Shown: positions 1 through 14,400 of the stretch, one piece after another
Position numbering within the stretch: position 1 is the stretch's first letter
Layout: every line of letters starts with the position of its first letter
Source: Cinnamomum chago
Taxonomy: Eukaryota > Streptophyta > Magnoliopsida > Laurales > Lauraceae
Reading direction: 5' to 3'
Length of the DNA stretch: 64,000 nucleotides
Assembly (NCBI GenBank): GCA_038049695.1
Contig: CP142456.1
Coordinates: 76,593,422-76,657,421 of the forward strand
Program-made: the position numbers and the translations under genes
Notes under the pieces: generated by a model
The model's database searches: none
What the model saw: the letters and a program-made list of their open reading frames with translations, nothing else
Told to the model about the DNA's origin: nothing

Positions 1-3000
1 TGTATTGATCTTGATGTCTTCTATAATCGTTTTTATGGGTTTGGTCCTAATCTTGAAATCTAAGAAGATAGCTCTTTTTAATGTTACTAACTTATTAATA
101 TATCATCAAGAATGAGATCATCATAGTCATCAAAGTAAATTCTCCAATTAACCAAGAAACTATTTATTAACTCGACTCCTCCTATTATATCCTTGATTGC
201 AGCTCCATGTTTTATTACATCACATTCACATGGATTTCAACTTCTTGTCTTTTCTATTTAACTTCAAACTCAAGACAACAAAGAAGGTCTAACCTTCCTC
301 ATAATACAGTGTCAATTTAGTTGAAGTGGTCTTCACAAAAACAAACCAGTTCATCAGGTTGTTTCATTTTGTTGAACCTGTGTTGAACCTATTGGCATTC
401 TCTAACTCAAGGCTTCCACCTTGATTTATACTTATTAAAAAAAGATTTATCACAAATTGATATTAAGTTAGTTTCAATTTTAATTAACTCTATTTTTGCA
501 AAACTCACACTTTATTCATTTCTTTGGTAGTTCTTGATCTACTTAGTTTAAAGGCATCTTGTTAAGTTTCTACAAATTATTGAGGAGTGAGTTCCATGCT
601 AGAGGGAGCATTAAAAAGTATTTATTCTATCATACTAATGCATAGGTTTTAGTAGAAATGGTTAGCTAATAGAATTTAATATAATATTAGAGTCAACTGA
701 TCGCGAGTTCAAATACTGAGAAGTGCAACTCGATTTAAAAAAAATGTGATTTTTTTAAAAAGTGTGTCGGCTGAGTTCCATCTTAGAGGGAGTATTAAAA
801 AGTATTTATACTGCCCTTTAATAATTAGCTAAGAAAACTTAACACAAATAACATACATGCATGAAGGATATTAACCTTGCATATTGGCTAAAACTATTAT
901 ATGCACCAAGTAATAAAATTACCTTAGGTGCATTAGTATTTTATAACCAAGCTTTTATTTACATCTAGAACTAATCACAAAACCCCCCATGTGCATTAAT
1001 ATTTTGTAATTCAAGGTTTTCCACAGGAGGATTCTGAGTTGATTTTTCTAGCAATCAAGACTCTTCAAGATGGGTTCTACCAAAAAAGAAAAAAACACCC
1101 TTTCAAGATGCTAATGAGTGGGGTTGGTGATATTGCCATAAAGCACTGAAATCAATTCCTAAACTGAGTAATTAAATTTAGAGAAAGCAACTTCCAATTT
1201 CATCCCTTTGTGCCAATTGTGTCATTTTCTAGTGGGTTATCCCATCAACCCATCAATCAACACTTTTTAAACTTTTTTTTCAAAGTAATCGGTGTTGCAA
1301 AGTGATGAAAGTCGTGTTATTGAATATGATATCCAAACATATCAAGGTAGAAAATGTATCATACCATATCATATGATACATGATCCTTTACTTCTTATGT
1401 GTAAAATCGCATTATATCATATGTGGCATGCCGCTATCTTATCCATTTGTATCTAGAGGCATTAATTATGAAAGTTGAGATTTTTTTTTACTTTTCTTTT
1501 TACTAAGTTTTGTACTAAAGGTAATCATAGGTTTTTTTGTTTACAATTTTATGCATTAGAAGTGTCATATCAACTGTGAGTAGCACTTTGATAAAGAAAT
1601 TTGTTTTAAAGTGGGATTGATTTGGATTCACAGAATGTGTCGAATGCGTCCCACAAGGAAAAGAGAGATGATAATGCATTTTCACATGCAGGTACTGATT
1701 TAGACAAAGAAAGGTAGGCGATAAGAAGTGTTTCTTGTCAGAACTCCTCATAATATACTAATGCAAAATCCTAAGACGAGCACCACCCATTGGCACCACT
1801 TTTACCAACACCAACATGTGAGACCCATGTGATCAAATCAACTCCCTTACACTTACTAAGGCCATGAATTGGTACAAACCCAAATATGATACTCATCTAA
1901 ATGGTACTCACGCATATTTAGAATCATAGATCATCAAATAGGTCTTATATACATCTTTCCATCACCAATGTCGCCTATAATTCGCATTGTCTCACGCATG
2001 CCCCATAAGGGGGTGCCCACATATAGTGGCCATGAAAGGTGCTCAGTATAAAGTAGCCCATAGAGAAGGAAATTGAAATTCAAATGGATGTAAAAAGATC
2101 TACATATTGTAAGGGTGCATGTTTCTCTTTTTATGTTCAGATATGACAAAATTTTTCTATTCAATAGGCAGAGTGTTACCATGGTTCTAAATATAACTTT
2201 GGTTCATTTAATACCTGTTCGGCAAGTCCACTCTATTTGAAATTGAATTAATTCGATTTGATCTGTTTAAAATAAAGTCTTTTTTTAAAATAGATCATTT
2301 TACAAATAGATCATTTGGTATTTTAATTCAATTAAAAAAAATTCATATTATAAAAGTGATATAGGTAAAGTTGTCATATTGTAAAAATAATACGGGCGAA
2401 CTTGTCATATTTAAAAAATTGTGCAACGAAGGTTTTCACTTTGTAAATGTTATAGGCAAGCTTGTCTAATATAATCTAAAACATGTTGATTGTTTTAAAC
2501 TTTAAAAAGTCATATGGTTCAAATCACCTTTCCGTTAATTTTTGAAAAACGAGGCAAAGGATCTTGTAGCTGATTGAATTAGACATGGACATAAACATTT
2601 TTCAAATGGAATAAAGCAATTAAAAATCTCTTTAAAAAATAATTTATATCAAAAAGACCCAAAAAGTGGACTTGTTCATGTCACACCTTATTTGGTTCAG
2701 AAATTTTGCATGGTCATTGTTTTTGTGATCTTGTCAAATTGGAGTAGTCTTAAATGAAAAAGAAAATCTTGTAGCCATACGGTTAATTTTCAGCACAAAA
2801 TTCTAACTGCTGGTTATGGTGCAATAAAAGTGAGGCCTCTCTCTATCTTTTGTTCTGCATGTGTTTGTGTACAACAAGCTAATCTATCAGGAAAAGCTAA
2901 TAGATCAATTAGAATGAATATATAGACTGATAACAATTAATTCAACACTTGGTAGGGTACTACCTTTGCTGCAGTTATTGTCACAGAAATTAGCAATATT

Positions 3001-3760
3001 AAAAAATCTCCTGAGATTATTATGCTATAGGTGTTAAAACATTTTTCACAACAACTTTGCATTATTTCAAAATAACATAAGATTTGCCATCTTAAGGCAA
3101 GACCTTGATTAAAGAACCAAATCGCTTAAAAAAAACTCTTTTTTTTTTTTTTTTTTTTTGTTATCCAACCTAAGGGCGTTCAAATCTGGGAGACTCGCAC
3201 ATGTAAGAAGAGAACTTGCACACGAGGAGAGTGAGACTTGTACGTACGAGAGAGAACCTGAACACACCAAGAGTAAGAACTCACACATGTGAGGAGTGGG
3301 GTGAAGACCAAGGTCAATTCCTAATCACTTACGTGAGATGAGATTGCCAACCAACTAAGAAACCCAACAATCTCGCATGATGTAAATCCTGATGTCCTAC
3401 TATTTGAAGCTTACTTCTCTATCATGTTAATTTACCTTTTTTAGCCGTAAAATTAAATGTTAAGTAATATATTCTCACAGGTATTATGTTGAAGATATTT
3501 CAGAAAAATCTTAATAATGGATAGCATTCATTTCTTCCTAGAACTCACTTCACCAATACATTTTCTTTAGTTTTTTTTTTATTTTATTAGATCGATGGTC
3601 ATAGGAGCAGTACCAAGTACTTCATTTCATGTGTACACGTGTGTGCTCGGGCAATCCACATCTCTTCCTATTGTGAGGAGTTTTGAAAGGCTTCAAGTGA
3701 TTGCATCGAGCGGATGGACTGGATTGACTCGATTCCTGGGCTGAGCCATGTTCGCGGAAG
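1..3760. other. AT-rich spacer, no gene recognised
   Basis: No open frame here looks coding: the small ones have low-complexity translations and no family motif. The stretch holds A/T homopolymers (a ~17-T run near 3140) and short degenerate repeats. It is probably old transposon-derived spacer. Confidence 0.6.
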
Positions 3761-3935
3761 AGGATCCCCTGTGTGATCCAAACAGGGAAACCCTGTTTGG
3801 ACCACCCAGGGGGTGCCACATATGGGGTATGACATCTCCTCTCCTCTCCTCTAACTTAAAAAAAAAAAAAAAAATTCTTGTGATGTGGATCCCCTTCATT
3901 CCCTGTTGGACCAAACAGGGGATCCGGATCCCATG
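3761..3935. repeat. Small foldback element or hairpin cluster
   Basis: A perfect hairpin at 3777-3801 (tccaaacaggg, 3-nt loop, ccctgtttgga) faces a second, near-palindromic copy at 3901-3920. The flanks are inverted as well: ggatcccctgt near 3763 pairs with aggggatcc near 3917. The layout suggests a ~175-bp foldback MITE. I could not define a target-site duplication. Confidence 0.45.
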
Positions 3936-4295
3936 TTCGACCGAACTCGCCAAGTCACTAGGTGGCAGAGTCTCCTGCCTATTGTCGGCCAGCCACTTGT
4001 CATAAAGCATGCCTCACTCATGACTCAACTGACCAATGGGCAAGTCTGTTCATGAAGAATCACCAACCCACTTAAATAAGAAGTCCCTAATATTCCTTTT
4101 TATCACACTATCCATTTTGGTTTTCCCCCACTTTATGTAGCCAGTTGGTGGGGCCCGGGCCGGCCCCCACGTGAGGAAGGAGAGACTTCGGGTGAGGTGA
4201 GGTGAGGGAAGTAGATATCTAGTAAGATAAGATAGTCATCAGGTAACAGAACGTGATATGCCAATGAGTTAGATTCTTGACTATTATATAAGAAT

Positions 4296-4769
4296 TAGGA
4301 GTGTACATGGATTGAATTGGTACGAATTGGGCTAAGTCCATCACCAATTCGTTACCTATGGATTGACGGATTTGAAATCCGTCACCAATCCGTGGCTGTT
4401 AAAATTCAATCTGATTCGATCTGTGGATGACCAGATCGGATCGAATTAATCCGTTTAATCTAATGTTAAAAGAAAAATATCAAACATGTTGTAAAAAAAA
4501 TTACATTTTGACCCAATAATTTTTTTTTCTTATTTTAAATTTAGAAATCTTAATTTATATTTAGACCCCTTATTTTTTTTTATTTATATTTCCTGTCAAC
4601 GGATCGAATCAGATTGAATCTGTGGTTTGAGGGTGAAATCTGACACCGATCCGTTGCTAATGGATTCCAAAATTTTCAATCCGTCACCAAATCCGTTTAC
4701 CTTCGAATCGGATAAAAATCTGCGGATTTGATCGGATATATGGATCGACGGATTTTTTGTGCACCCCTA
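4296..4769. mobile_element. hAT-like non-autonomous element (MITE)
   Basis: Terminal inverted repeats TAGGAGTGTACA at the left and TGTGCACCCCTA at the right, the taggggtgtaca type common to plant hAT MITEs. The interior repeats the words cggat and atccgt in both orientations. The flanking 8-mers (ataagaat and taaaaaat) match only partly, so the target duplication is decayed or misplaced. No transposase frame. Confidence 0.5.
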
Positions 4770-6610
4770 TAAAAAATTGACATCTCTTACCCCTAATGTA
4801 AAAGGTCACTCTTTATTATATTAGGCAAAACCCATTTTGCATGAAGGTTATCGCCTAACATATCCTTCTCAAATCAATTTCTTGCTTGTAAGAATGCGTT
4901 TCTAAGCTCTTATCTTGAGTCTTTGAAAGACTAATTAGTTTTGAGCTGGTTTCCAATCAAACAAAGCAAAAACTAACACAACTCTTTGTGCTTCATTATA
5001 TTTTGGAAGAGCGCTAGCTACTTACGAAACCATAACTTAATTAGTAATTGATATTCATTTTCGATCTGATTATTAGTTGTAACTTTGTATGTATTTGAGA
5101 AATCATATATTTATATTTGTCTATTTTCATAATTATTTATATTTATTTATCTATTTTAATTTAAAAATAATATTTATTTTCCACAACATTTTCTGAGAAA
5201 TCTACATCAACAAAAAGTCTTTATCTGAAAATATTTGAACATTTCAATAAATGGCTCAGACTTATTTGGCAAATTGGCTAATCCTAATGTAAAAGTAACC
5301 CAACCCATAGCCAACGAATCCAGGAGGCTGCAAAAGTAGGCTAATAATTGAGATAGCCTTGGCCCTATAAGATGAAAAAGGGCTCACCAATGGCACGATA
5401 ACAACCAAGTCCCAAGGCATGCATCACAAAAGTCTCAGCGTTACGTAATGTCCTTTTCATATTCATGGGATCTGATGGTCCCAGAGTGCTCAATTATTTG
5501 ATGCTAAAAGACAACGAGCACTTCAACAATAATTACAACTTGTATCTAGCCAAGGTGTAAAATGTGTGAGCCAAAAATTACACGGCCAAGTTGAAACAAA
5601 GAGGCAGGGTGCGATTCATAAAATTAGAAATTGTTAGGCTGTGACCCATTTTGGGCAGTACGAAAGAATAACTCCAAGGTTTGTACACCTTCTCAAGGAA
5701 AAAAAGTCATTGCCAGGTTTTTCAGCACGGCTCTTCTATGTCTCGATGGTAATGGAGAGTCATTGATACATAATATTTTTCTTTTCTTGATAGATAATGA
5801 CCACTCTCAGCTGCTTCTGTCCCTATGAATGACTTTAGATGAGAAATAATCAAGTTCCACTAATGGTGCTGTTATAGCCATCATAGTCAAACTTTTTTAT
5901 TAAGGCCACAGTAGCCATATATGGGGTGGATGGTCCAGCAAAACTGACATAATATTGAATACATTATATAGCCACCAGAATCTTATTATGTTAGATACTC
6001 ATATAAATGATTTTTTTTTTTTTTTGTAATTTTATTGAAAAGTGTTTGGGTATTTATAAATCACAATAGAGATCTTCTAATCATATTAGAGCTTGATTTG
6101 AAAACAGTTTATATTTTTAATTATCCTAAACACGTCATCACGGGTAAACCCAGAAAATCGATCATCCTTGCAGGGGCCACTATAAAAAAATATATATATA
6201 AAAGTCTTGGAGGGGCAATATTTGAAAACTACATTAACATTTTCTAAAGCTACAAGGGTTTTTTTCAGAATTTGTGGGGTAGGCCCCCCTCGCTCTGCAG
6301 GTGCACATCATAACTCTAACATAACTCATCCTCATCCAAGATAAAGTCGACCTTCTTTCAACAAATTCTACCTTTCTAGAATATTGTTTATCAATTTGAT
6401 GATCGCACACTTTTTGAATATTCGCTTTTGATTCTTTACTTTTGATCACTTGTAAAAATTAAAAGTCTTAGAGTTCTTAATAATTTAATAATACGAAACA
6501 ACATGCCTTTTGAGATCCAATATCAATAACTTTTAGTGATTTAAATCTTAAAGGTAAATGTATTAATAGTTTAATATTGTTAGACAAAGGGGGTCTCTTA
6601 AATTCAATAC
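4770..6610. other. Spacer, no gene recognised
   Basis: AT-rich DNA with T-runs (6010-6025) and short frames that lack any recognisable motif. Confidence 0.5.
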
Positions 6611-6613
6611 TAA

Positions 6614-6925
6614 GGGTCAGTTAGTTTGCATTAAATTATGTAGAAATTGAATGAATTTGATTCATGCCGCCATAAGTAGTTAAAGATGAAGACCGAATGT
6701 AAATTTTAAAAGAATGAACATCAAATAAGTTTTCTTTTCATGCAAATTGAATCAAAGAAAGACGAAAAAATAAAAGCTTTGTCTTTAATTTGCATAAAAA
6801 GAAAGCTTATTTGATGCTCAATTTTTAAAATTCACCTTTGTCTTTATTTTCAACCACTTATTAAATCATATATATATATATATATTTTCAGTTCTTGTAT
6901 ATTGTAATGTAAACAAAAAAGGCCC
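6614..6925. mobile_element. Tourist-like MITE, family shared with 48.9 kb
   Basis: Terminal inverted repeats gggtcagttagtttgcatta (left) and taatgtaaacaaaaaaggccc, the last one inverted at the right end. The interior contains mirrored tracts (catcaaataagttttctttt and aagaaagcttatttgatg). A TAA precedes the left end; TAT follows the right end, so a 3-bp target duplication is only approximate. Internal words (atttgatgctcaattt, then ttcacctttgtctt) recur at 48936-49143, so both belong to one family. Confidence 0.5.
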
Positions 6926-8440
6926 TATATAGCTAGCAGGAGAACGAAGTGAAGGGTCAAATTGGGCGGCGGTGGGTTCAGGGTTTTGGTACTTCAGAAG
7001 GAAAAGTATTAAGTGATAAAAACCTACTCTTCCCCAAGTCATAGTGGTGGTTGAGGGGTGGTTTGGTACTTCAAAAAAACCTACTCTTCCACAAGTCCGC
7101 AGGCAGGGGTTCGGTACTTCAAAAGTAAAAGTATTAAGTGATAAAAACCTACTCTTCGAATAGGTGGTTTTGTCATTTAGTACTCCTTCTTTTGACCATG
7201 TCTCTGTTCTTTTAATTTGACCATTTAATTCACTCCATTTCTCCTCTCATCGCGGGGAGAAGTGGAATGAAATAAAAGGTAAAATTAAAAATAAGAAAAA
7301 GAGGAGTGAGTTGAGAGCAAAAGTCTAGCAATCCTTTTAAGTCCATCAAGTCAATTAAATATAATTTTATCCAATAGTGAGTATGTTTGAGATCCATACA
7401 GCTCAAAAACTACTCACCTTCTTTTATTGTAAAAAAATTTCCACTTCAATCAGAATTATGTCTAATGTTAAAAAATGACCATGTATAAAATGTGTTTTTA
7501 AGATTTAAGCATAATAAAATGACTCCAATCACATTTTTCACAAATCAATAATTTGATCATGAGGCCGCTGGCATAACAGCCTTTTTTTTTTTTTTTCTTT
7601 GTTACAATTTATCTGAGTAACATAACAAAGAGGAATAATGAAATTGGACCCTCCGACGGATTAATATCTTTGAATGAATATGACTGTTAGAGTAAGAGAT
7701 CCTGTTTCATCATCAAAAGTTTACCTTAGATGGTCTAGAATGATTCATCTCAAATAAATTTCTTCTTCCTTCATTGCAGTCAAGTAGTTTAGGTATGGTA
7801 TGGTATCACACTATCACAATTGATTTAAATTTTAAATGGGATTCATTTCGTTTTCAAACCTGAAATCTCACATTAAATAAGAATAAAAGATGCCCATCAA
7901 GACAGCACAAGCAACCCCAAAAATATTCTGGAGATGGATACCCTCTGTATTTCATATATATTTTAACTGTCATTAAATTTATATAAAAAAAATCCATCTA
8001 AACGCCATCTACTCGGCCTTGTAGCCGTAACAGACTAACAACATTTATAATTATAATTCAGTGTATCACAACCCTAATATGATGCAAACACATAAAGAAA
8101 GAAAGAAATGAAACAAAAATACAATTCTCTTCTAGAAACCCTATGTTAGCTGTCTGGGTTGCAGTTCCAACCACTACTTTCATCACCATCTTATCCACTC
8201 ATGCCTTCCACCAACTTGAGTAGTGGGGGCTATGTATCTTCCACAAGTACTACTATTTGCCTGCTACTTCTTATCTCATTTTGCAGTAGCTGGGTCTCAT
8301 TTAAAAAGCTCCAAAGTCATACTTTAGGTCGACGAAAATAAAGAGAAGAACAGTGTAAAAAATAATAATAATAAAAGAAAGCGGCTATGATTTTGTACAA
8401 GAGATACACACAAGGAAGGACAGTTTCCCACTTGCACATG
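6926..8440. other. Spacer and probable RBOH 3' UTR
   Basis: At 7000-7165 the phrase aagtgataaaaacctactct is repeated within a short degenerate array. The part next to 8441 lies downstream of the RBOH stop codon and probably contains its 3' UTR; its end cannot be placed. No other gene seen. Confidence 0.45.
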
Positions 8441-11400
8441 TTAGAAGTTCTCCTTGTGAAAATCGAACTTTGTGGAGGTCCTGTGAGAGAAATCCCATGC
8501 CAGCTGTCGTAGTTCTTTGGTTGGACCAGCATTTCCGCAGTAGAAGACACCTGTAAAATAGACCCAGATTGTTATAATCAGCACGAGATGAGTTCTGAAT
8601 CGACCATCTTGTTAGTAAATTGGATAGAGATAGACATGAAGTGGATTCCTTTGACCTTTTCTGGGTCAATGGAAAGAGCTACCAATCCATGAAGTGGCAT
8701 TCTGATCATCTCCAGTTCTAGAAGGCGATATATTAGGATTTAAGCAATTACAACATGGGCGGTTGATGAAATCTTTTATAGCAGAAAAGAAACGATTACA
8801 AAACACTCTCCGAATGGTTCGGGCCAATGAGTTGGAAAGAGTAGTATTTACATTATTTTTTCAAAAACCTGTCAAGTCTAACAAACGCGTGAGTTGAATA
8901 AGTTTTTGCATGGATCGATTACAAAAACTTACTAAGTAAATAATATTATTAAAGATATTTATTATTTGGACATTTTATGATTAAAGTCATGCAACATTGG
9001 AAATACATAGAACTTTGTAGATATCTGAAAAATACACGAAATAGGTGCAGATAAATCACCTACTAAAAATAGGGATCATATTGTATTTTTAGCAATTAGA
9101 TGCAACAGTTTAAAATTGATGGTCAAAATAAAAATCAGCTAAACTATAATAATAATTAACTTAGATCAAATAAGAGAAAACATCGGAAGAGATTAGATTT
9201 TTTTAAGTACTTCATCAACGATCACCTTGATAGAAAACATGTGTTTCCATTTTTATTATATTTAATAGCAAAGTCATAGACATAGAATCAACCCCTCAAT
9301 TTTTTATCCTTTATTTTATTTATTTATTTATTTTTTACATTGGGCAATTGCTGTGCAGTGATAATTTTTAAATCTGAACCAGGAATCGATGCCTTGACAT
9401 GCACATGATATGATACGAAAGCCCCGACATCACTCAATCATGTGTGTTGGCCAATCCTATACGATGCCAAAAGCCCCAACGTCACTCAAGCATGGGTGTG
9501 TTGGCCAACCCCTCATATCATAATATATGCCAATATGATTTTTTTATTTTTTTTAGTTTGACTCACTAGAGGCTAGACACTCTACAATGAATAAAGACAT
9601 GAGAGTGGAATTGATAGAGAGGGGGGGAAAGCGAGCGACTCTTACCGACTCGTTCGTCACGGTGATTGAGAGCGATGCGCTTGTAGACGTTGCGCCAATT
9701 GGGCTTGGCGAAGTGGGACTTCACGCGAGTACCAGAAACGATGTCGACCCCGTTCTTGGCGTGGTTGAGCGACTGCAACATAGCTATCAGGGCCGAACGA
9801 GCGTCGCCTTCCTCGTACACGCTTGTACAGTAGTTGTGCAGCTCAATCGCACCCTTCTGGTCCGACTCGGCCACCTCGTTCATCACATTCTTGAACCAGT
9901 CGAACGAACCCTGCTCCCGAGTCACCCAGTAGAAGTAGGCCCTCCGAGTCTTGAACCCGCTCTTCTTCGCGCTGTTGGGCTTGCTGGTCCCTCTCTCCAG
10001 CTCCTCTTCCTCTTCTTCCCTTGCTTTCATGTTGTTTACAATGTCTTTGACAATGCTGATGAAAGGCGTGGCCCCAATGCCCAGACCCACCAGAAGGACC
10101 ACTTCGTATTGCTTGTAGTCTTGGGCTGGGGCTCCATATGGGCCGTCGATCAGAACCCTTGGAAAGCTGCATATGAATTGCAAATTACATTATTACAAGA
10201 TTCCAACACACTTCCAACTTCCATCCAAGTAAAAACCAAACTTTCTTTTTAAAACCATGTTCTATAATCTCACTGGATAATCAAAATAGTGAAGATTGTA
10301 CTTGTGGGTCAAGGCCCATCTGTGTTGAATGAGTCCACTTGATCGATGAGGTTGGAATCAAGGTGTGTTTGACCAAGTGCATATCCAATTAAAGATTGGT
10401 TTGGTAAAGGTTTTTAACATTACAAGCTGATTTGAGTTCAAGGACAGTTTGAGCTTTCAAATAATTGAGCATCTTTGCTAATAAAAATAATATATAAGAT
10501 GTTTCTTTTTGGAAAATATTTAAATTCCCCCTAGATTATGATGAGTATCATAATCCATGTCAAACCTAACCCAACACATATTGATCACATTTTTTTTTAA
10601 CTCATCACGTGCTGGGTCAGACATGGGTTTGCTGACCTGTTTCCATCTCTAAAAATCTAGAATGCTGGATTACTGATTTAACAGGTCCAGAGATTAGCAA
10701 CCTAGCTAGAACAATGCTAATAAATACAACACTAATAAAATAAATGTCTTACTGTGGAGAATTTCCCCCTTGCATGTGATCAGCTCTCAACAAACCGCTT
10801 TTTCCGGCGGTGGGAGCCTGGCACACCTGAAAAATAAACAAAAAGCATTTAGTGTTACCTCCAAAAACAACACAAGATCAGTTCCAAAGATTTAATTACA
10901 CTAAACCAATTCTCAACCAGTTATAATACCTCAGAGAAAACTGTTTTGAGCTGTCGTGTCCAATCACCAAGTGTACGAATGTGAACACTAAGATAATCGT
11001 CTCTAGGAGCCGAAGTAATTGAAAAGGGGTGCCTGTATAAATTGATTAACAGATGATCAAGACTATGCATTTCAATTCTCAGCATGAAATTATTTTTGCT
11101 TGCATGTAACGAAGTGCAATTTCTAATTATATAACATACCATTCAAATGGGGAAACAGCAGCACAGTTCACGAACATGTATTGCCCGCTCTTGTACCTGA
11201 AGCCTTGTGGCTTGGACATGTGCAGTGCGAGGACATTACCAGGGTAAACAGCAACCTTCAATTTGATCCCACAAAAGTAATTTAGAAAAGTATAGTCAGA
11301 TATAAACAGAGGTATTTACAACTTGGGCTAGTAAATAATATTCATTCATTCAACGATTGAACAGTTAATGCACGTGCATGGATGATCACAACTGTACAAT

Positions 11401-14400
11401 TAGTGGGCCATAGAAAAGTGACCCCATGAATCGCCTACTTGAAGGTATTGAAAACTGATCGATGAGGGTCCCACAGTTACTTAGGAGCGAGGCAACAAAG
11501 CCAAAATTGTTGACTCCACATTTCCCCACAACAGTTAGAAAAACACGGCTTTGAATCTCGCAACTGCACCCAACAGCTACGTAACATCTCGGACCATTTA
11601 TTGCGCGGACAAACATGAAAATATTTGGAACTTATCTATACTCTAGATGATATGGTGCTGTGTGGAAAATATCCCCAAAATGAAATAAAATGGTAAAATT
11701 AAGATAAAAAGAAATCTACAAAAGCATAATTTAAAATTAGTTTATATTTATTATTTATATTGAAAAAATAATTATTTCTCTTGTTGTCAACCACGTAATA
11801 TAAGCTATAAAAAAATTCTCAAATCAAGAAACTTAATGGGTACGTGAGTTAAGAGTGTGTGAATTTAAATTTCTACTAAAAATACGAAAATTATAAAAAA
11901 TCGAACATAACCAAAATCTCCTTTAATGTACCTTCAAGATCTTAACGGGTTTGATGCCTGATCTGAAAACCCTTATCAACCTTTCACTGGCGTAAAGGAT
12001 TACTGGAATTGCTATATACATCCATGTCTGCAAAATTGAAGGTAATGCATATATAAATAAGAGCTTTCATTAACAATAACAAAAAAATAAAATATAAAAA
12101 ATGGAAGGGTTATAGAGATGAGCTGCTAACCGTTTTCTTATACCACTCCTTGGAAAGATAGAGATAGATGCCATGGACGATGAGAAGCACATAAACGATG
12201 ACGAACAGGTGGTGGGAGTACCAGAAGGCGTTGAATCCTGTTAGCTTCTTAATGGATTTTGGGAGATTGAGCTTGTTGCGGCGGAACCATGGCGTGGCAA
12301 GAGTAAATGCAATGGCCATTAGCACCACGATCACAATTCCAGTCACACCCTCCACACCTTTGACGAACCACCAGTAATTCGGTGGCTGTTTATCTCCGAA
12401 GTAAGGCTTCATGGGCTCGTATTCTGCTTCGGTAGCATGCAGGAGACGGGGAAAATCGCATGTAAGATGAGCCCCCGCGTGCAATCCAACACCAATGGCA
12501 ATTCCCACTGCGATAACCTGATGACATAAATTGAAAAAACCCGCATTATTTAACCACACAAACGAATGTTGTTGTAATAAATGTTTTAGATTCTAATGTT
12601 ACTAGCCTCATTTATTCTGTCCACCAATCCCCAAATGAGGCTCAGGGTACTTTAGTAATTTCAACAAGTATATGCATAAGGGTTACAAAAATTAACTTAA
12701 TGTAACTGCTAGCTGGTTTGGGTAATTCACTTATAAAAAGTGAATTCAAGTGGAGGGGTTACTTTAAGATATAATAAAAGAAAAGGGGTTTTATAAAAAA
12801 GTACAAAATGAGAGTGAAACCTTCATAAATTATAATTCTAAATTCTCATGACGCATGGTGAGTAATTACTCTATTTGCAAAAAGATAAAGTAGGAAGAAT
12901 TATTCTATTTGTACTATGGTAATAGGCTTGGGCGGAACCGTAACTTTGCCTTGGGGTGCAACTATATAAAAACAATCTTTGGGGGGCTCAATATAAATAA
13001 AAACTAAATTCTTCCATAACATTTAGGAGTCCAATATAAATTAAAAAAAAACTGAGATTTTATATAACAAGAGGGGGGTTTTCAAAATTTATGGGGGCAT
13101 ACTGCATAGACACATTCCACTTGATTGATTTCATTCATAATAAATAAAAAGTCTTTTTAGTTTTGTACTTTTTTTTCATAAATGCAAATATATCCTAGCC
13201 ATGTTAATTTCAAACCAAAAGATCACCATGACAATCATTTTCTATATAGTTTACCTTGTGGAAATTGAGATTGTCATCAAAGGGGACGGCCATGCCAAGC
13301 TTGGTCTTGTTCCTGAGCCAAGTGATGGTGTTCCGGCAAACGGGCAGTAGAATCAATGCCATGTTGAACTTGAGAGTCTCTGCAGCCCCTTTAGCAGTGC
13401 AGACACAGTAGCCCATAATGTCATATACCGCCCTGTGGCGATACTGGATGAATTTATATGTAAACAGCCCCGCCATGATTCCAAGCCACAGCGCCATCAC
13501 CCACACCCTCTTCCAGTTATCCTCAAGGAAATACTTGGTACTCTGATACCAACGCCGAATCGGGTTGCTTTCTTTAGTCGGCTTCAGCTTCTGGCTCAGC
13601 ATCTGACTCAAGTTCCTGCTGTTGGTGGTCCCTCCTCTTATGGACTGGTTCGGTGCTTGCAGGAGCAGCATCTCCAAGTTGTGGATCTGAACATCATCAA
13701 TTAATATTAAGTAGTGTTAGAAGATGCAATTTCATGAGATGGGTGTCTTTCAATTCTGCTTAGCTCTTGATAAAATTCAAGTGAATTACATCTATGTAGC
13801 CGAGATTGTCCGGGTCCAGCTCTTCCATGATCAACGCGGCGTATTCCTCTGCTTGATCTTGGATCTTTGAGAGCTTGTTTGCAGAGGCACTCAGAGTAAT
13901 AATCTGCAGAAATTAACACAAACCCATGATTACTTAAACTTCTTGACTCAGTGATTGACTCAGTCCGAGTGAGAAAAATCAGTGGTGGGGAGGGTCTGAA
14001 ATCGCCCACCCTAGCAAATATATGATATGCAACCGAGTCAAAAATAGGCTCATCAGTTGGATGACTTTCTTACCTCTTTGACTTCTTCTTCTGTAATCCT
14101 ACCATCAGCATCTTTGTCCACCCTGCATGTCAAGCTCGAATTAATCACTCACTTACAGATACTAATCGTGATTAAGGGTAAAAAAAGGGTTTCTGATATT
14201 TACATGTCAAAGAAAGTCTGCAGCCTCGAGTCGAAGCTCTGGTCCGATATTTGTTCCCAAAACTCCTTCACCTCAGATTTCGTAACGGTATTTCCCGTTA
14301 AGTTCCTCCTCCTGGCGAGTGCATCAAACAACTCTCCTGCAAACTCCTTCGATTCCTTCATCCCTTCACAATACAAAAAAAAAAAAAATCGTCAGGTGTA

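Noticed and set aside
9587..10252. 221-codon plus-strand open frame
   Set aside because: It is antisense to RBOH exon 11, whose minus-strand reading has clear catalytic motifs and fitting splice phases.
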